The notes under the pieces: model-generated | What the model was told of the DNA's origin: nothing | Seen by the model: only the letters and a program-made list of their open reading frames with translations | Database searches by the model: none | Translations under genes and position numbers: made by a program | Shown here: positions 1 through 7,071 of the stretch, piece after piece | Layout of the letters: every line of letters starts with the position of its first letter | How positions within the stretch are numbered: position 1 is the stretch's first letter | From: SIG223 sp964442785 | Lineage (GTDB): Bacteria > Bacillota_I > Bacilli_A > RFN20 > DUOF01 | DNA: 32,327 nucleotides | Assembly: GCA_964442785.1 (NCBI GenBank) | Contig: CAYTZW010000016.1 | Location: 1 to 32,327 of the forward strand | Direction: 5' to 3'

Positions 1-49
1 TTTGGGGTTCTAAACTTTACAACCACCCTAAACCACCCCAGAATTTAAA

Positions 50-77
50 GAGCCATTAAAATCAAGGCTCGTTTTTT
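50..77 (+). terminator. Rho-independent terminator for a gene left of the window
   Basis: Arms GAGCC (50-54) and GGCTC (66-70) enclose an 11-base loop and are followed by a run of T from 72. It would end a plus-strand transcript entering from outside the window. Confidence 0.6.
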
Positions 78-120
78 CTTTGATATAAATATGTAAAATA
101 TAATTGAAACGATAGAAATT

Positions 121-190
121 TATAAAATGTTCCTAAAATGTTACCTTTTCAAGTATTCAAGTATTTAAAAATCCTTACGACGTAAGGATT
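121..190 (-). repeat. Copy A of a tRNA-cluster tail repeat
   Basis: This 70-base stretch matches 3774-3843 over its whole length with one single-base gap and about a dozen mismatches. Each copy lies directly 3' of a minus-strand tRNA cluster and contains that cluster's terminator hairpin. The copies bracket tRNA cluster 1 and the ABC operon. Confidence 0.6.
170..190 (-). terminator. Terminator of tRNA cluster 1
   Basis: Nine-base perfect arms (170-178 and 182-190) with a 3-base loop are followed on the minus strand by TTTTAAAT. It sits 14 bases past the CCA of tRNA-Leu. Confidence 0.75.
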
Positions 191-203
191 ATTTCATTCT
201 TTA

Positions 204-286
204 TGGTGCGGGAAATGGGACTCGAACCCACACGGCTACCCACTAGATCCTAAGTCTAGCGCGTCTACCAATTCCGCCATTCCCGC
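204..286 (-). tRNA. tRNA-Leu(TAG)
   Basis: Acceptor stem GCGGGAA pairs with TTCCCGC, followed by discriminator A and an encoded CCA at 204-206. The anticodon loop reads CTTAGGA (anticodon TAG). The long variable region fits a class II tRNA. Last gene of the cluster. Confidence 0.95.
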
Positions 287-306
287 ATATAAAATTGTAA
301 AAAAAA

Positions 307-382
<76 letters not shown>

Positions 383-396
383 ACAATAATTATTTT

Positions 397-473
397 TGGT
401 GACCTGTACGGGATTCGAACCCGTGAATGCATCCGTGAAAGGGATGTGAGTTAAGCCGCTTCTCCAACAGGCC
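397..473 (-). tRNA. tRNA-Glu(TTC)
   Basis: Acceptor GGCCTGT pairs with ACAGGTC with one G-U pair. CCA is encoded at 397-399. The anticodon loop CTTTCAC gives TTC. Confidence 0.94.
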
Positions 474-480
474 AATAAAA

Positions 481-556
481 TGGCGCCTATCGTAGGGCTC
501 GAACCTACGACCTACCGGTTAACAGCCGGTTGCTCTGCCAACTGAGCTAGATAGGC
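481..556 (-). tRNA. tRNA-Asn(GTT)
   Basis: Acceptor GCCTATC pairs with GATAGGC, with discriminator G and CCA at 481-483. The anticodon loop CTGTTAA sits on an ACCGG stem. Confidence 0.95.
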
Positions 557-579
557 AAATCTACATTCTTTTTTTCAAA

Positions 580-656
580 TGGTGGGTCTGAATGGGATCG
601 AACCATCGACCTTACCCTTATCAGGGGTACGCTCTAACCAACTGAGCTACAGACCC
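580..656 (-). tRNA. tRNA-Ile(GAT)
   Basis: Acceptor GGGTCTG pairs with CAGACCC; CCA at 580-582; anticodon loop CTGATAA. First gene of the minus-strand cluster, 21 bases downstream of the predicted -10 box. Confidence 0.95.
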
Positions 657-677
657 GCAATTCCTGAATGCTTTTAC

Positions 678-706
678 ATTGTAACATTAATACATAAAAC
701 TTGCAA
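678..706 (-). promoter_or_regulatory. Promoter of tRNA cluster 1
   Basis: On the minus strand TTGCAA (701-706) and TACAAT (678-683) are 17 bases apart and end 21 bases before tRNA-Ile. The same TTGCAA -35 box with a 17-base spacer precedes both plus-strand tRNA units near 30 kb. Confidence 0.75.
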
Positions 707-783
707 CAAAATTTTTTTAAATATTTAAAATTGTTAAAAGGCGTTAATTTTCATACATTTATTTTCCTATTTTCTATAATTAA

Positions 784-1443
784 TTATGAATTTAATATGA
801 CATTTAATATTTTTTGTCTATCAGGGTTAGGTTCTCCATATTCTCGCATAATAGTGCCCTTAAGATAATCATCATACACTATTTTTCCACGGCTTATAAC
901 AACAATTCTATCTGCAAGACATAATGCTTCTTCTACATCGTGAGTAACAAATAAAGTGGTAATATGATTCTTTTTTTGCATATCAAAAAAAGTTCTCATA
1001 AGTTTAATTTTTAGTTTTAAATCAAGTGATGAAAAAGGTTCGTCCATAAGCAAAAGTTCGCCTTCACTTAAAAAAGCACGACACAAAGATACTCTTTGAG
1101 CTTGTCCACCTGACAAAGTTTTAGGATAATCGTTTATTTTATCTAAAATTTCAGTATCAGCAAGGATAGAATTTATTTTTTGTTCATCAGCACATACCAT
1201 TTTTAAATTTTCTTTTACTGTAAGGTTAGGAATTAATCTTGGTTCTTGAAATACGTATGATACTTTAACACGTTCTATTTCACCTTGATAACTTTCGAGC
1301 CCTGCAATCATATTCAAAAGTGTTGTTTTACCACAGCCACTTTGACCAAGTATACAAGTAATTTCACCTTTTTTTAATTCAAAGTTAAAATCCTTAAAAA
1401 GCTGAAGTTCACCAAAATTCTTATAAAGACTTTTAATTTTCAC
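784..1443 (-). CDS. ABC transporter ATP-binding protein, nitrate/sulfonate/taurine class
   Basis: Cytoplasmic ATPase subunit that powers the permease encoded just upstream. All ATPase motifs are visible: Walker A GQSGCGKTT, Q-loop FQEPRL, signature LSGGQ, Walker B LLLMDEP followed by FSSLD, and H-loop VTHD. The size of about 219 residues and the similarity to SsuB/TauB-type subunits fit the NitT/TauT family; the substrate cannot be read from sequence. I place the start at GTG 1443, giving an N-terminus (M)KIKSLYKNFG like the family. Its SD GGTGGAG lies in the last codons of the permease gene, and the start falls 5 bases after that gene's stop. A GTG at 1458 would add five residues and has only a poor SD. 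Last gene of a four-gene operon. Confidence 0.9.
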   Translation of the reverse strand: MKIKSLYKNFGELQLFKDFNFELKKGEITCILGQSGCGKTTLLNMIAGLESYQGEIERVKVSYVFQEPRLIPNLTVKENLKMVCADEQKINSILADTEILDKINDYPKTLSGGQAQRVSLCRAFLSEGELLLMDEPFSSLDLKLKIKLMRTFFDMQKKNHITTLFVTHDVEEALCLADRIVVISRGKIVYDDYLKGTIMREYGEPNPDRQKILNVILNS

Positions 1444-1448
1444 AATAA

Positions 1449-2213
1449 TCAACTCCACCTTTCACTAATTTTATTTAAAAATGAAAACACATATTCTAAA
1501 ATAGCACCCAGCAACACCACAACAATAATAAGAGCCATAAATTGCGACATATCGCTGTATAATTTTGCATAGTACATCAAAGTTCCTAAACTTCTAAAGG
1601 TATAGGACATTATTTCTGCAGATACCATTATTTTCAATCCAAAGGAAATATTTGCCCCTACTTGAGCTAAAACACTTTTTAAAATAAAAGGTAAGTATAT
1701 ATATTTAAGTGTTTGATAACGGGAAAAAGAATAAATTCGTGCCATTTGTAAAAGTCCTTTATCAACATTTTCATAAGCTGTTATAAATTGCATATACATA
1801 AGGGGAAAAAGTACCAAACAGACAACGATTATGGGAGCAACAAAAGGATTAGTCCACAAAAGAAGCATTAGAGTAACTGCTAATGTTGGTAAAACACGAA
1901 AAAAGGAAACAAAAACATTTGCTATACGCTTAAAAGGATTAAAAGAAACACTTATACAAGTAAAAATTGCAGCAAGTAAAAATGACACTCCAAACGAAAT
2001 AAATGTTCTTAACAATGTGTAACCTGCATTTATCCAAAATTTTTCTAAAGTGAATAATTTTAAAAAGCTTAAAAATGTTTGGTTTACAGAGGGAATAACA
2101 TAATCATTATTTACCACCATAAATGCAATTATCCATATTAAAAACATTATTGCAATAGCAACGATTGTCCATATTATATTAATTTTTTTAATAGAATTGT
2201 TTATATTTTCCAT
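1449..2213 (-). CDS. ABC transporter permease, NitT/TauT type
   Basis: Inner-membrane subunit of the importer. The 254-residue protein has about six hydrophobic segments. The central region around residues 150-190 (YENVDKGLLQMARIYSFSRY followed by KYIYLP) is the EAA-type loop that contacts the ATPase in the BPD_transp_1 family. It starts at ATG 2213, 17 bases after the binding-protein stop, with no good SD, so it may depend on coupling to upstream translation. It ends in TGA, which shows TGA is a stop in this genome. The order regulator, binding protein, permease, ATPase is that of a complete importer. Confidence 0.88.
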   Translation of the reverse strand: MENINNSIKKINIIWTIVAIAIMFLIWIIAFMVVNNDYVIPSVNQTFLSFLKLFTLEKFWINAGYTLLRTFISFGVSFLLAAIFTCISVSFNPFKRIANVFVSFFRVLPTLAVTLMLLLWTNPFVAPIIVVCLVLFPLMYMQFITAYENVDKGLLQMARIYSFSRYQTLKYIYLPFILKSVLAQVGANISFGLKIMVSAEIMSYTFRSLGTLMYYAKLYSDMSQFMALIIVVVLLGAILEYVFSFLNKISERWS

Positions 2214-2230
2214 AATGTTTAACTATTAAA

Positions 2231-3271
2231 TTATGCTTCTTGAGCCATATCCTTATATTTAACATTATTGTCATTTAATACTGCTTTAAAAACAAGACCA
2301 GGAACGTTAGCTAGATTTACTACTCCAACAGTTTTTCCACGAAGAGAGTTAATGTTTAAAGAATTAATCTTAGTTTGATTTTTAGATAGTAAGAAAAGAT
2401 TACCATTTGTAACCGCACCTAACATTTGATATGTTTGTCCATTGCCTAAAAGTTTGCTTGCAGCATTGGAAGGAAGAATACAAATATCAGCCTCGCCACT
2501 CTTTGCTATTGCACCAATAGTGTCAGCTGCAACGACTGTATAATTAAAGGTAGCACCATTATAAACGTCAGTATCGTTTTTCATAAGTTGTGCAAGGGAC
2601 AATGCAGGAGCACCGTCAGGCATAAATACTTTATATTGTTTTGATATTGCGTTAGAAACAGGTAAATAGTCACTAGAAAAATCAACATTAAAGAAATCAT
2701 CAGCAACTTCCTTAACGGCGTTTTCATCAACTGCTTTTACTTTAGATATAAAATCTTTAAATGCTTGCTGACAATCTTTGGCGTAAGAAAATTTAATACC
2801 GCTATTTTCTATTACTTGACGTGTAAGATTTTTTTGATTGAGTGAAGGAGTCATATCATTTGATACAAGATGTCCATTTACTGTAGAAATTATATCTGAT
2901 ATTTGTGTATCGTTACTTTTAATCCAATTTTCGTTCTCTTTCACTTTTTTTAAGAATTCACTTATAGCAAGTGGATTTTCTTGAATTATGGATTTTTTAG
3001 CAACTATTACTGCTTGAGTATATCCATTACCGTCGCCATATAACTCTTGTAAATTTCCAACAAAATTAAGACCCTCTATTATATTAGATTTTAACGATGC
3101 TGCAGGTTCAGCAACAACAAAATAATCATAGTTTACAACTCCAACATCTGCTGCACTAATGTTATATAATTGTACTGCATTTTTGTCATTAGGAGTAGAA
3201 CAACCACTTAATTCAATTACTGCAGATGACATAATCATAAGACATAATATAGTTTTTAATATTTTTTTCAT
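2231..3271 (-). CDS. ABC substrate-binding lipoprotein (NMT1/SsuA-like), apparently circularly permuted
   Basis: Extracytoplasmic solute receptor anchored by a lipobox (signal residues 1-23, LSGC with C24). Family motifs are present but in reversed lobe order. The second-lobe segment comes first: DYFVVAEPAA at 49-58, LQELYG at 74-79, the AVIVAKKS segment at 87-94 and the FLKKVKENENW helix at 106-116. The first-lobe segment follows: KVFMPDGAPAL at 214-224, GEADICILPSNAASKLLG at 259-276, GNLFLLSK at 290-297 and LRGKTVGV at 310-317. The protein stops at NVKYKDMAQEA, where relatives would continue into the EP-containing lobe. In NitT/TauT binding proteins as I know them, MPDGAPAL and LRGKTVGV come before the EP motif. 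The length of 346 residues is normal for a whole protein, so nothing large is missing. The ligand is unknown. A rearrangement in the assembly is the main alternative. Confidence 0.8.
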   Translation of the reverse strand: MKKILKTILCLMIMSSAVIELSGCSTPNDKNAVQLYNISAADVGVVNYDYFVVAEPAASLKSNIIEGLNFVGNLQELYGDGNGYTQAVIVAKKSIIQENPLAISEFLKKVKENENWIKSNDTQISDIISTVNGHLVSNDMTPSLNQKNLTRQVIENSGIKFSYAKDCQQAFKDFISKVKAVDENAVKEVADDFFNVDFSSDYLPVSNAISKQYKVFMPDGAPALSLAQLMKNDTDVYNGATFNYTVVAADTIGAIAKSGEADICILPSNAASKLLGNGQTYQMLGAVTNGNLFLLSKNQTKINSLNINSLRGKTVGVVNLANVPGLVFKAVLNDNNVKYKDMAQEA

Positions 3272-3290
3272 AATAATCTCCTTATAAAAT

Positions 3291-3539
3291 TTATATTTTT
3301 GAAGTTAAAAGTTTAGTTGATACATCTTTAATCATACCTATCTTTCCTGATACAGAATTAAGCACTTCTATGGGTGCGTCCATAACAATGCAAATAATGG
3401 ATATGTTTTTATCTTTATATGGTATTCCCATACGACCAATTATATAGTCAGCATATTGTGAAAGTATGGTATTTACCATACCACTTTTTTCCCTATTTTC
3501 AACAATAATACTTAACGTAGCAATCTTTTTTTCATTCAT
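3291..3539 (-). CDS. TM1266-family putative iron-only hydrogenase system regulator
   Basis: A small 82-residue cytoplasmic protein of the NikR-C/ACT-like fold. The string VENREKSGMVNTILSQYADY followed by IIGRMGIPYKDKNISIICI matches the family annotated as iron-only hydrogenase system regulator (TM1266). I choose ATG 3539, which has GGGAG eight bases upstream; an upstream in-frame start at 3581 would add 14 residues rich in aromatics that do not belong to the family. The gene lies 19 bases before the binding-protein gene and is probably co-transcribed. No hydrogenase gene is in the window, so its role here is inferred only from the family name. Confidence 0.8.
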   Translation of the reverse strand: MNEKKIATLSIIVENREKSGMVNTILSQYADYIIGRMGIPYKDKNISIICIVMDAPIEVLNSVSGKIGMIKDVSTKLLTSKI

Positions 3540-3773
3540 AAAAAAAACTCCCTTCCACCAAGAAAGAGAGAAAAAAGTCATACTTAAAGTAGTATATTTT
3601 ACTTATTTGTCCCTTTACATTTTGGCGAACCATTACATTCAGGTAATTAAAGTTTATCATTAGACTAGTATTTTTTCAAGCATTTGCGTACAGAACAAAG
3701 CAAGACTTTGTTTAAATTCAATTAAAATTTTTAGTATTACTATAAATAATCACTAGATTTTACAAAATCATTT

Positions 3774-3843
3774 TATAAAGTGTTCCCGAAATGTTCCTTC
3801 TCAAATATTTAAGTATTTAAAAACCCTTACTATGTAAGGGCTT
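3774..3843 (-). repeat. Copy B of the tRNA-cluster tail repeat
   Basis: Matches 121-190 in the same orientation, with a shared core AAGTATTTAAAAA and an equivalent hairpin. It lies directly 3' of tRNA-Ser, as copy A does of tRNA-Leu. Confidence 0.6.
3824..3840 (-). terminator. Terminator of tRNA cluster 2
   Basis: Arms CCCTTAC (3824-3830) and GTAAGGG (3834-3840) with a 3-base loop are followed on the minus strand by TTTTTAAAT, 14 bases after the tRNA-Ser CCA. Confidence 0.75.
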
Positions 3844-3853
3844 ATCAACATAA

Positions 3854-3944
3854 TGGCGGAGGCTTAGGGATTCGAACCCTAGCGAGACTCACATCTCCTT
3901 CCGGTTTTCAAGACCGGTCCCTTCAACCGCTTGGGTAAGCCTCC
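3854..3944 (-). tRNA. tRNA-Ser(TGA)
   Basis: Acceptor GGAGGCT pairs with AGCCTCC, with discriminator G and encoded CCA. The anticodon loop is CTTGAAA (TGA) on a CCGGT stem. The length of 91 bases, with a long variable arm, fits a serine tRNA. Confidence 0.95.
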
Positions 3945-3958
3945 ATATATAATAACAT

Positions 3959-4035
3959 TGGTGGACCCTGTAGGACTCGAACCTACGACCAACCGGTTAT
4001 GAGCCGGGAGCTCTAACCAACTGAGCTAAGGGTCC
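3959..4035 (-). tRNA. tRNA-Ile2(CAT), read as Ile after lysidine modification
   Basis: Acceptor GGACCCT pairs with AGGGTCC and CCA is encoded. The anticodon loop CTCATAA gives CAT. The body resembles the bacterial AUA-reading isoleucine tRNA (GGACC acceptor, CGGCTCATAACCG arm) rather than elongator Met, whose gene is the next one (4037-4113), or initiator Met at 30011. The Ile2 identity is inferred from this resemblance. Confidence 0.8.
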
Positions 4036-4036
4036 A

Positions 4037-4113
4037 TGGTAGCGGAAACGGGACTCGAACCTGCGACCTGCCGGGTATGAACCGGACGCTCTAGCCAACT
4101 GAGCTATTCCGCC
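4037..4113 (-). tRNA. Elongator tRNA-Met(CAT)
   Basis: Acceptor GGCGGAA pairs with TTCCGCT with a terminal G-U; CCA is encoded. The anticodon arm CGGTTCATACCCG is typical of elongator Met. It is separated from the Ile2 gene by a single base. Confidence 0.9.
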
Positions 4114-4138
4114 AAGTATTAAGTTTTTATAAAAAAAA

Positions 4139-4214
4139 TGGTGGAGCCTAGGGGGATCGAACCCCTGACCTCCTGCGTGCAAAGCAGGCGCTCTCCCAGC
4201 TGAGCTAAGACCCC
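4139..4214 (-). tRNA. tRNA-Ala(TGC)
   Basis: Acceptor GGGGTCT pairs with AGGCTCC through wobble pairs, including the G3-U70 pair that is the alanine identity element. The anticodon loop is TTTGCAC. Confidence 0.95.
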
Positions 4215-4235
4215 ATAAAGTAAATAAATTTTAAA

Positions 4236-4312
<77 letters not shown>

Positions 4313-4324
4313 TTATTTATTAAC

Positions 4325-4401
4325 TGGTGCGCCCAGTAGGAGTCGAACCCACAACCTTTAGATCCGTAGTCTAACGCTCTGTCCAATTGAGCTATGGGCG
4401 C
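4325..4401 (-). tRNA. tRNA-Arg(ACG)
   Basis: Acceptor GCGCCCA pairs with TGGGCGC. The anticodon loop CTACGGA gives ACG, which is normally edited to ICG. CCA encoded. Confidence 0.95.
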
Positions 4402-4413
4402 ATATGCTCAATT

Positions 4414-4442
4414 ATAATAACACAGAAAAATACAACTTACAA
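4414..4442 (-). promoter_or_regulatory. Possible internal promoter before tRNA-Arg
   Basis: On the minus strand TTGTAA (4437-4442) and TATTAT (4414-4419) are 17 bases apart, 12 bases before tRNA-Arg. It would let the six downstream tRNA genes be transcribed apart from tRNA-Cys. Confidence 0.5.
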
Positions 4443-4471
4443 TACTTTTTTTAATTTTGTTTAAAAAAAAT

Positions 4472-4546
4472 TGGAGGTTCCTAACGGACTCGAACCGATG
4501 CTCAGCGAGTTGCAGTCGCTTGCCTTACCAACTTGGCTAAGGAACC
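4472..4546 (-). tRNA. tRNA-Cys(GCA)
   Basis: Acceptor GGTTCCT pairs with AGGAACC, followed by U73, the main cysteine identity base, and CCA. The anticodon loop is CTGCAAC. First gene of cluster 2; its synthetase gene, cysS, lies at 18445-19848. Confidence 0.95.
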
Positions 4547-4565
4547 ATTTGTAGATTGCTCAATC

Positions 4566-4594
4566 ATTATAACAAATCAAAAAAATTTTTTCAA
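4566..4594 (-). promoter_or_regulatory. Promoter of tRNA cluster 2
   Basis: On the minus strand TTGAAA (4589-4594) and TATAAT (4566-4571) are 17 bases apart and end 19 bases before tRNA-Cys. Confidence 0.75.
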
Positions 4595-4683
4595 TGATAT
4601 ATTTTATTATATGTTAAATTTCTCGTATTTGTTAATTTATTTTAATATTTTTCTTTACCTTTAACAATTTCAAAGAAAAATAC

Positions 4684-4714
4684 GGCTCTGCTAAATTTGT
4701 ATTTTCACAGAGCC
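4684..4714 (-). terminator. Terminator of the 4739 lipoprotein gene
   Basis: Seven-base arms GGCTCTG (4684-4690) and CAGAGCC (4708-4714) are followed on the minus strand by GTATTTTTC, starting 24 bases after the stop codon. Confidence 0.7.
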
Positions 4715-4738
4715 TATTTTATTCTTATACTTTTTTAA

Positions 4739-5872
4739 TTATTGAGCATTCCAAACTTGTCTATCATTTTTATTGTATAAAATTTCTGCCCATTTTGCTT
4801 GAATTCTAAAACTAGAATTAGTCCAGTTTACTATTGTTTTATCTCCACTAGGTGATTTTAAATATCTATTCCATAAAGCTGTTACAACATAATTTTTTGG
4901 TTCAATTTTAATCCAATATCCTGTTCCCATTCCTTTGACCATATTTTCTACTAAAGCATCAGCAGTTGTATTTTGTATTAAAGCTTGAGATTCCCAATAT
5001 TTTCTTCCTCTCATTGAAATCATATAATCTTTAGCGAACTCTAAAAGTTCAGGATTATCTGTAAATAAAGTTTTGTTATCAACTTGAGTATATAATGTTC
5101 CATCTCCATTTATTTGAACACCATAACTATTCCAATAATTATAACCTCTTGCATCGTATTCTTGTTCACTTATTTGTTTGATATAAACTAAACTTGTATC
5201 TGTATTACGTTTTAAATGTTCAACTTTTTCTGTTCCTGGTTCAGAATAACCATAAGCAATCATTGTTTCAGGGTCAATCATAAATTCTACTGAAGATAAT
5301 CCTGTTTCTACTTTTCCATTTTTATTTAAATAGGCAGTAGAAATTTGATACATTTCTCTATAAGAAAATTTGGTTACTTTTTCGTAAACTTCCCAACCTG
5401 TTAAAGCATTTTCTGTTGTAGATAAGCATTCTACTACTTCTTTTGTTTGGTCATTGTAGGTGTAATATTTTGATTCATCACTAAAATCAAAAACAGCAAC
5501 TTCTTTTACTTCTGTTTTATCACTTGATACTTCTTTTTCTAATTTTACAGCGGTATGATTCCAAGTTCCTGGATAGTTATTGCTATCTGTTCCAGGATAA
5601 TATACAGTAGGAGCATTATCTCCTGCTAATTTCATTGTAAATGACTCTGGAAAGCCTCTTAACATATCTAATGCTAATTCTTTTATTTGTTCTTGTGGTA
5701 ATTGTTTATCACTAGTAGCTAAACTCTCTGATGCATTTGTAGCAATATCTAATTTGTTTGTATTAATCCAACCGTGAGATTTAGCCCACTTTTCATATCT
5801 TGCAGTAGTACAACCTGCTAGTGAGAATGTTGTGGCAACAGCAACCATTCCTGTTAAAATTTTCTTTTTCAT
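4739..5872 (-). CDS. Lipoprotein of unknown function
   Basis: I do not recognise this 377-residue protein. It has a clear lipoprotein signal: positive MKKK, a hydrophobic stretch, then the lipobox LAGC with C21, followed by a charged region. The mature part is rich in Tyr, Trp and Asn and looks soluble, with alternating short strands (for example VAVFDFSDESKYYTYND) that suggest a beta-rich extracellular domain. No further membrane segment is visible. An SD GGAGG lies 8 bases upstream of ATG 5872. It is divergent from the flavin-binding lipoprotein gene at 6035 with a shared 162-base control region, which may mean related roles, and it has its own terminator. Confidence 0.75.
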   Translation of the reverse strand: MKKKILTGMVAVATTFSLAGCTTARYEKWAKSHGWINTNKLDIATNASESLATSDKQLPQEQIKELALDMLRGFPESFTMKLAGDNAPTVYYPGTDSNNYPGTWNHTAVKLEKEVSSDKTEVKEVAVFDFSDESKYYTYNDQTKEVVECLSTTENALTGWEVYEKVTKFSYREMYQISTAYLNKNGKVETGLSSVEFMIDPETMIAYGYSEPGTEKVEHLKRNTDTSLVYIKQISEQEYDARGYNYWNSYGVQINGDGTLYTQVDNKTLFTDNPELLEFAKDYMISMRGRKYWESQALIQNTTADALVENMVKGMGTGYWIKIEPKNYVVTALWNRYLKSPSGDKTIVNWTNSSFRIQAKWAEILYNKNDRQVWNAQ

Positions 5873-5989
5873 TATTTTTCCTCCATTAATTTTATTTTAA
5901 TTGTAATCATATAAACAATATTTGTTAAATAAAATTTTTATTAAAATTAGATAAAATGTTTAAGAACTATTTTATTACTTTGCTAGATT

Positions 5990-5998
5990 TGGTAAAAT
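5990..5998 (+). promoter_or_regulatory. Extended -10 promoter for the 6035 gene
   Basis: TGG followed by TAAAAT (5993-5998) forms an extended -10 element 36 bases before the start codon. No good -35 box is seen, as is common for this promoter type. Confidence 0.45.
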
Positions 5999-6034
5999 AT
6001 CTACAAAATTGTTTAAAAATCAGGAGGGATTATA

Positions 6035-7024
6035 ATGAAAAAAAGTTTAATTTTTCTATCGTTAATTATTAGTTGCACATTATTTGTAGGCTGTGGTAGT
6101 AAAAATAAGGATAATGATATGTTTAAAAAAGAAATTGCTCAAAATAACAATTTAACAGTATCTAAAATCAAAAAGAAAAACATTACTTCTTCTTATTCTG
6201 AATGTGAAGAAGCTGACATTAGTAAAATATACTCATATACTTACAATAGTGATGTTATTGCCTATGGATTTGAGGCTAAAGCACAAGGTTACAACACTAA
6301 CAATAAAATTGTTTATGAAACTGCCTATTATACTAGTAACAACAAAATAGTGGCTTTAAAAGTCATTTCAGAAAATGAAACCTATGAAATAGGTGGTATC
6401 CTTTTGAAAAATGAAGATTTTCTAAATCAATTCAAAAAATTAGAAATCACTGATATTTCTCAAGTTGATAACCAAACAGGACCAACCGCTGAAGTTACCT
6501 TATCTGGTATTCGTCTTTCTTTAGTAAAAGTTTCCAACTTTTACCTAACAAAAATCAAAAATGCAGCAGCAATTAACACTTCTTACCCTAATGAAGAAAA
6601 TGCTATCAAGGGATTTTTCAACGACAACGTTACTTTAACGGATATTACATCTTCTTGTAATAATTTAGTATTTGACCAATACAATGAAATTCTTAAAATA
6701 TACGAAGTTAAAAATAATGATAATTTAATTGCCTATGGATTTGTTGCTTCTACAGTAGGTCTTGAAACAGGATTAGTTTATGCCACCGCTATTGAAATTA
6801 GCAGCAATTCGTTCAAAGGAATGTATTCAACAAATAATCACGAACATTATGGACAAAACACTTTCCAAAACTCTCAATTTTTATCTCAATTTTCTAATTT
6901 AGCGATTGATAGTGTTTCTACTAGCATTGATGTAGAAACTGGTGTTACTTTAACTATCGAAGGAATAAAAAGTTCTCTTATTAAAGTTGCTAATTATTAC
7001 TCAACAAACTTAGTTACTAAATAA
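6035..7024 (+). CDS. Lipoprotein with two FMN-binding-like repeats (PplA-like)
   Basis: Predicted membrane-anchored extracytoplasmic protein: signal peptide and lipobox LFVGC with C20. Two homologous repeats follow, about residues 30-172 and 185-325. Each has an IAYGF(E/V)A strand (75-81 and 232-238), an F-L-x-Q-F helix (129-133 and 282-286) and a terminal motif that fits the ApbE flavinylation pattern D-x-x-(S/T)-G-x-T: D145 to T151 (DNQTGPT) and D299 to T305 (DVETGVT). Covalent FMN on T151 and T305 is inferred. The usual residue after Gly is Ala; here it is Pro or Val, which weakens the claim. Listeria PplA, an electron-transfer flavoprotein, has the same two-domain lipoprotein layout. SD AGGAGGG lies 8 bases before ATG. 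No apbE is in the window. Confidence 0.65.
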   Translation: MKKSLIFLSLIISCTLFVGCGSKNKDNDMFKKEIAQNNNLTVSKIKKKNITSSYSECEEADISKIYSYTYNSDVIAYGFEAKAQGYNTNNKIVYETAYYTSNNKIVALKVISENETYEIGGILLKNEDFLNQFKKLEITDISQVDNQTGPTAEVTLSGIRLSLVKVSNFYLTKIKNAAAINTSYPNEENAIKGFFNDNVTLTDITSSCNNLVFDQYNEILKIYEVKNNDNLIAYGFVASTVGLETGLVYATAIEISSNSFKGMYSTNNHEHYGQNTFQNSQFLSQFSNLAIDSVSTSIDVETGVTLTIEGIKSSLIKVANYYSTNLVTK

Positions 7025-7047
7025 AGTATTAAACAATCTAAATTTTC

Positions 7048-7071
7048 AAAGAGCTAGATAGCTCTTTTTTT
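7048..7071 (+). terminator. Terminator of the 6035 gene
   Basis: Nine-base arms (7048-7056 and 7059-7067) with a 2-base centre run into seven T's. The stop codon of the convergent gene at 7054 lies inside the stem. Confidence 0.75.

Larger units (their letters stand above)
1..203. other. Intergenic region downstream of tRNA cluster 1
   Basis: No complete gene is visible. The left edge may hold the last codons of a plus-strand gene, since two frames stay open from base 1 to stops at 46-48 and 57-59, but this cannot be decided. The region holds a plus-strand hairpin terminator (50-77) and, for the minus-strand tRNA cluster, a hairpin terminator (170-190) inside a 70-base sequence that recurs at 3774-3843. 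Confidence 0.5.
3540..3853 (-). other. Intergenic region: long operon leader and tail of tRNA cluster 2
   Basis: No gene is visible in these 314 bases. A possible minus-strand promoter for the ABC operon has TTGAAA at 3674-3679 and TAAACT at 3651-3656 with a 17-base spacer, which would leave a leader of about 105 bases before ATG 3539. That leader contains small hairpins (ATTAC/GTAAT, GG-UUCG-CC, ATACT/AGTAT) but no riboswitch that I recognise. The right part holds the terminator and tail repeat of tRNA cluster 2. Confidence 0.4.

Noticed and set aside
1449..1451. Use of the Mycoplasma code (TGA as Trp)
   Set aside because: The permease ends at TGA just ahead of the next gene's start, and Trp is encoded by TGG throughout.
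3540..3650. TPP or preQ1 riboswitch in the ABC operon leader (GGTTCGCC hairpin)
   Set aside because: The conserved cores of these riboswitches are not present; only small unlinked hairpins are seen.
3997..4182. Open frame across the tRNA cluster on the minus strand
   Set aside because: It runs through tRNA-Met and parts of the Ile2 and Ala genes and has no SD; it is a by-product of tRNA sequence.
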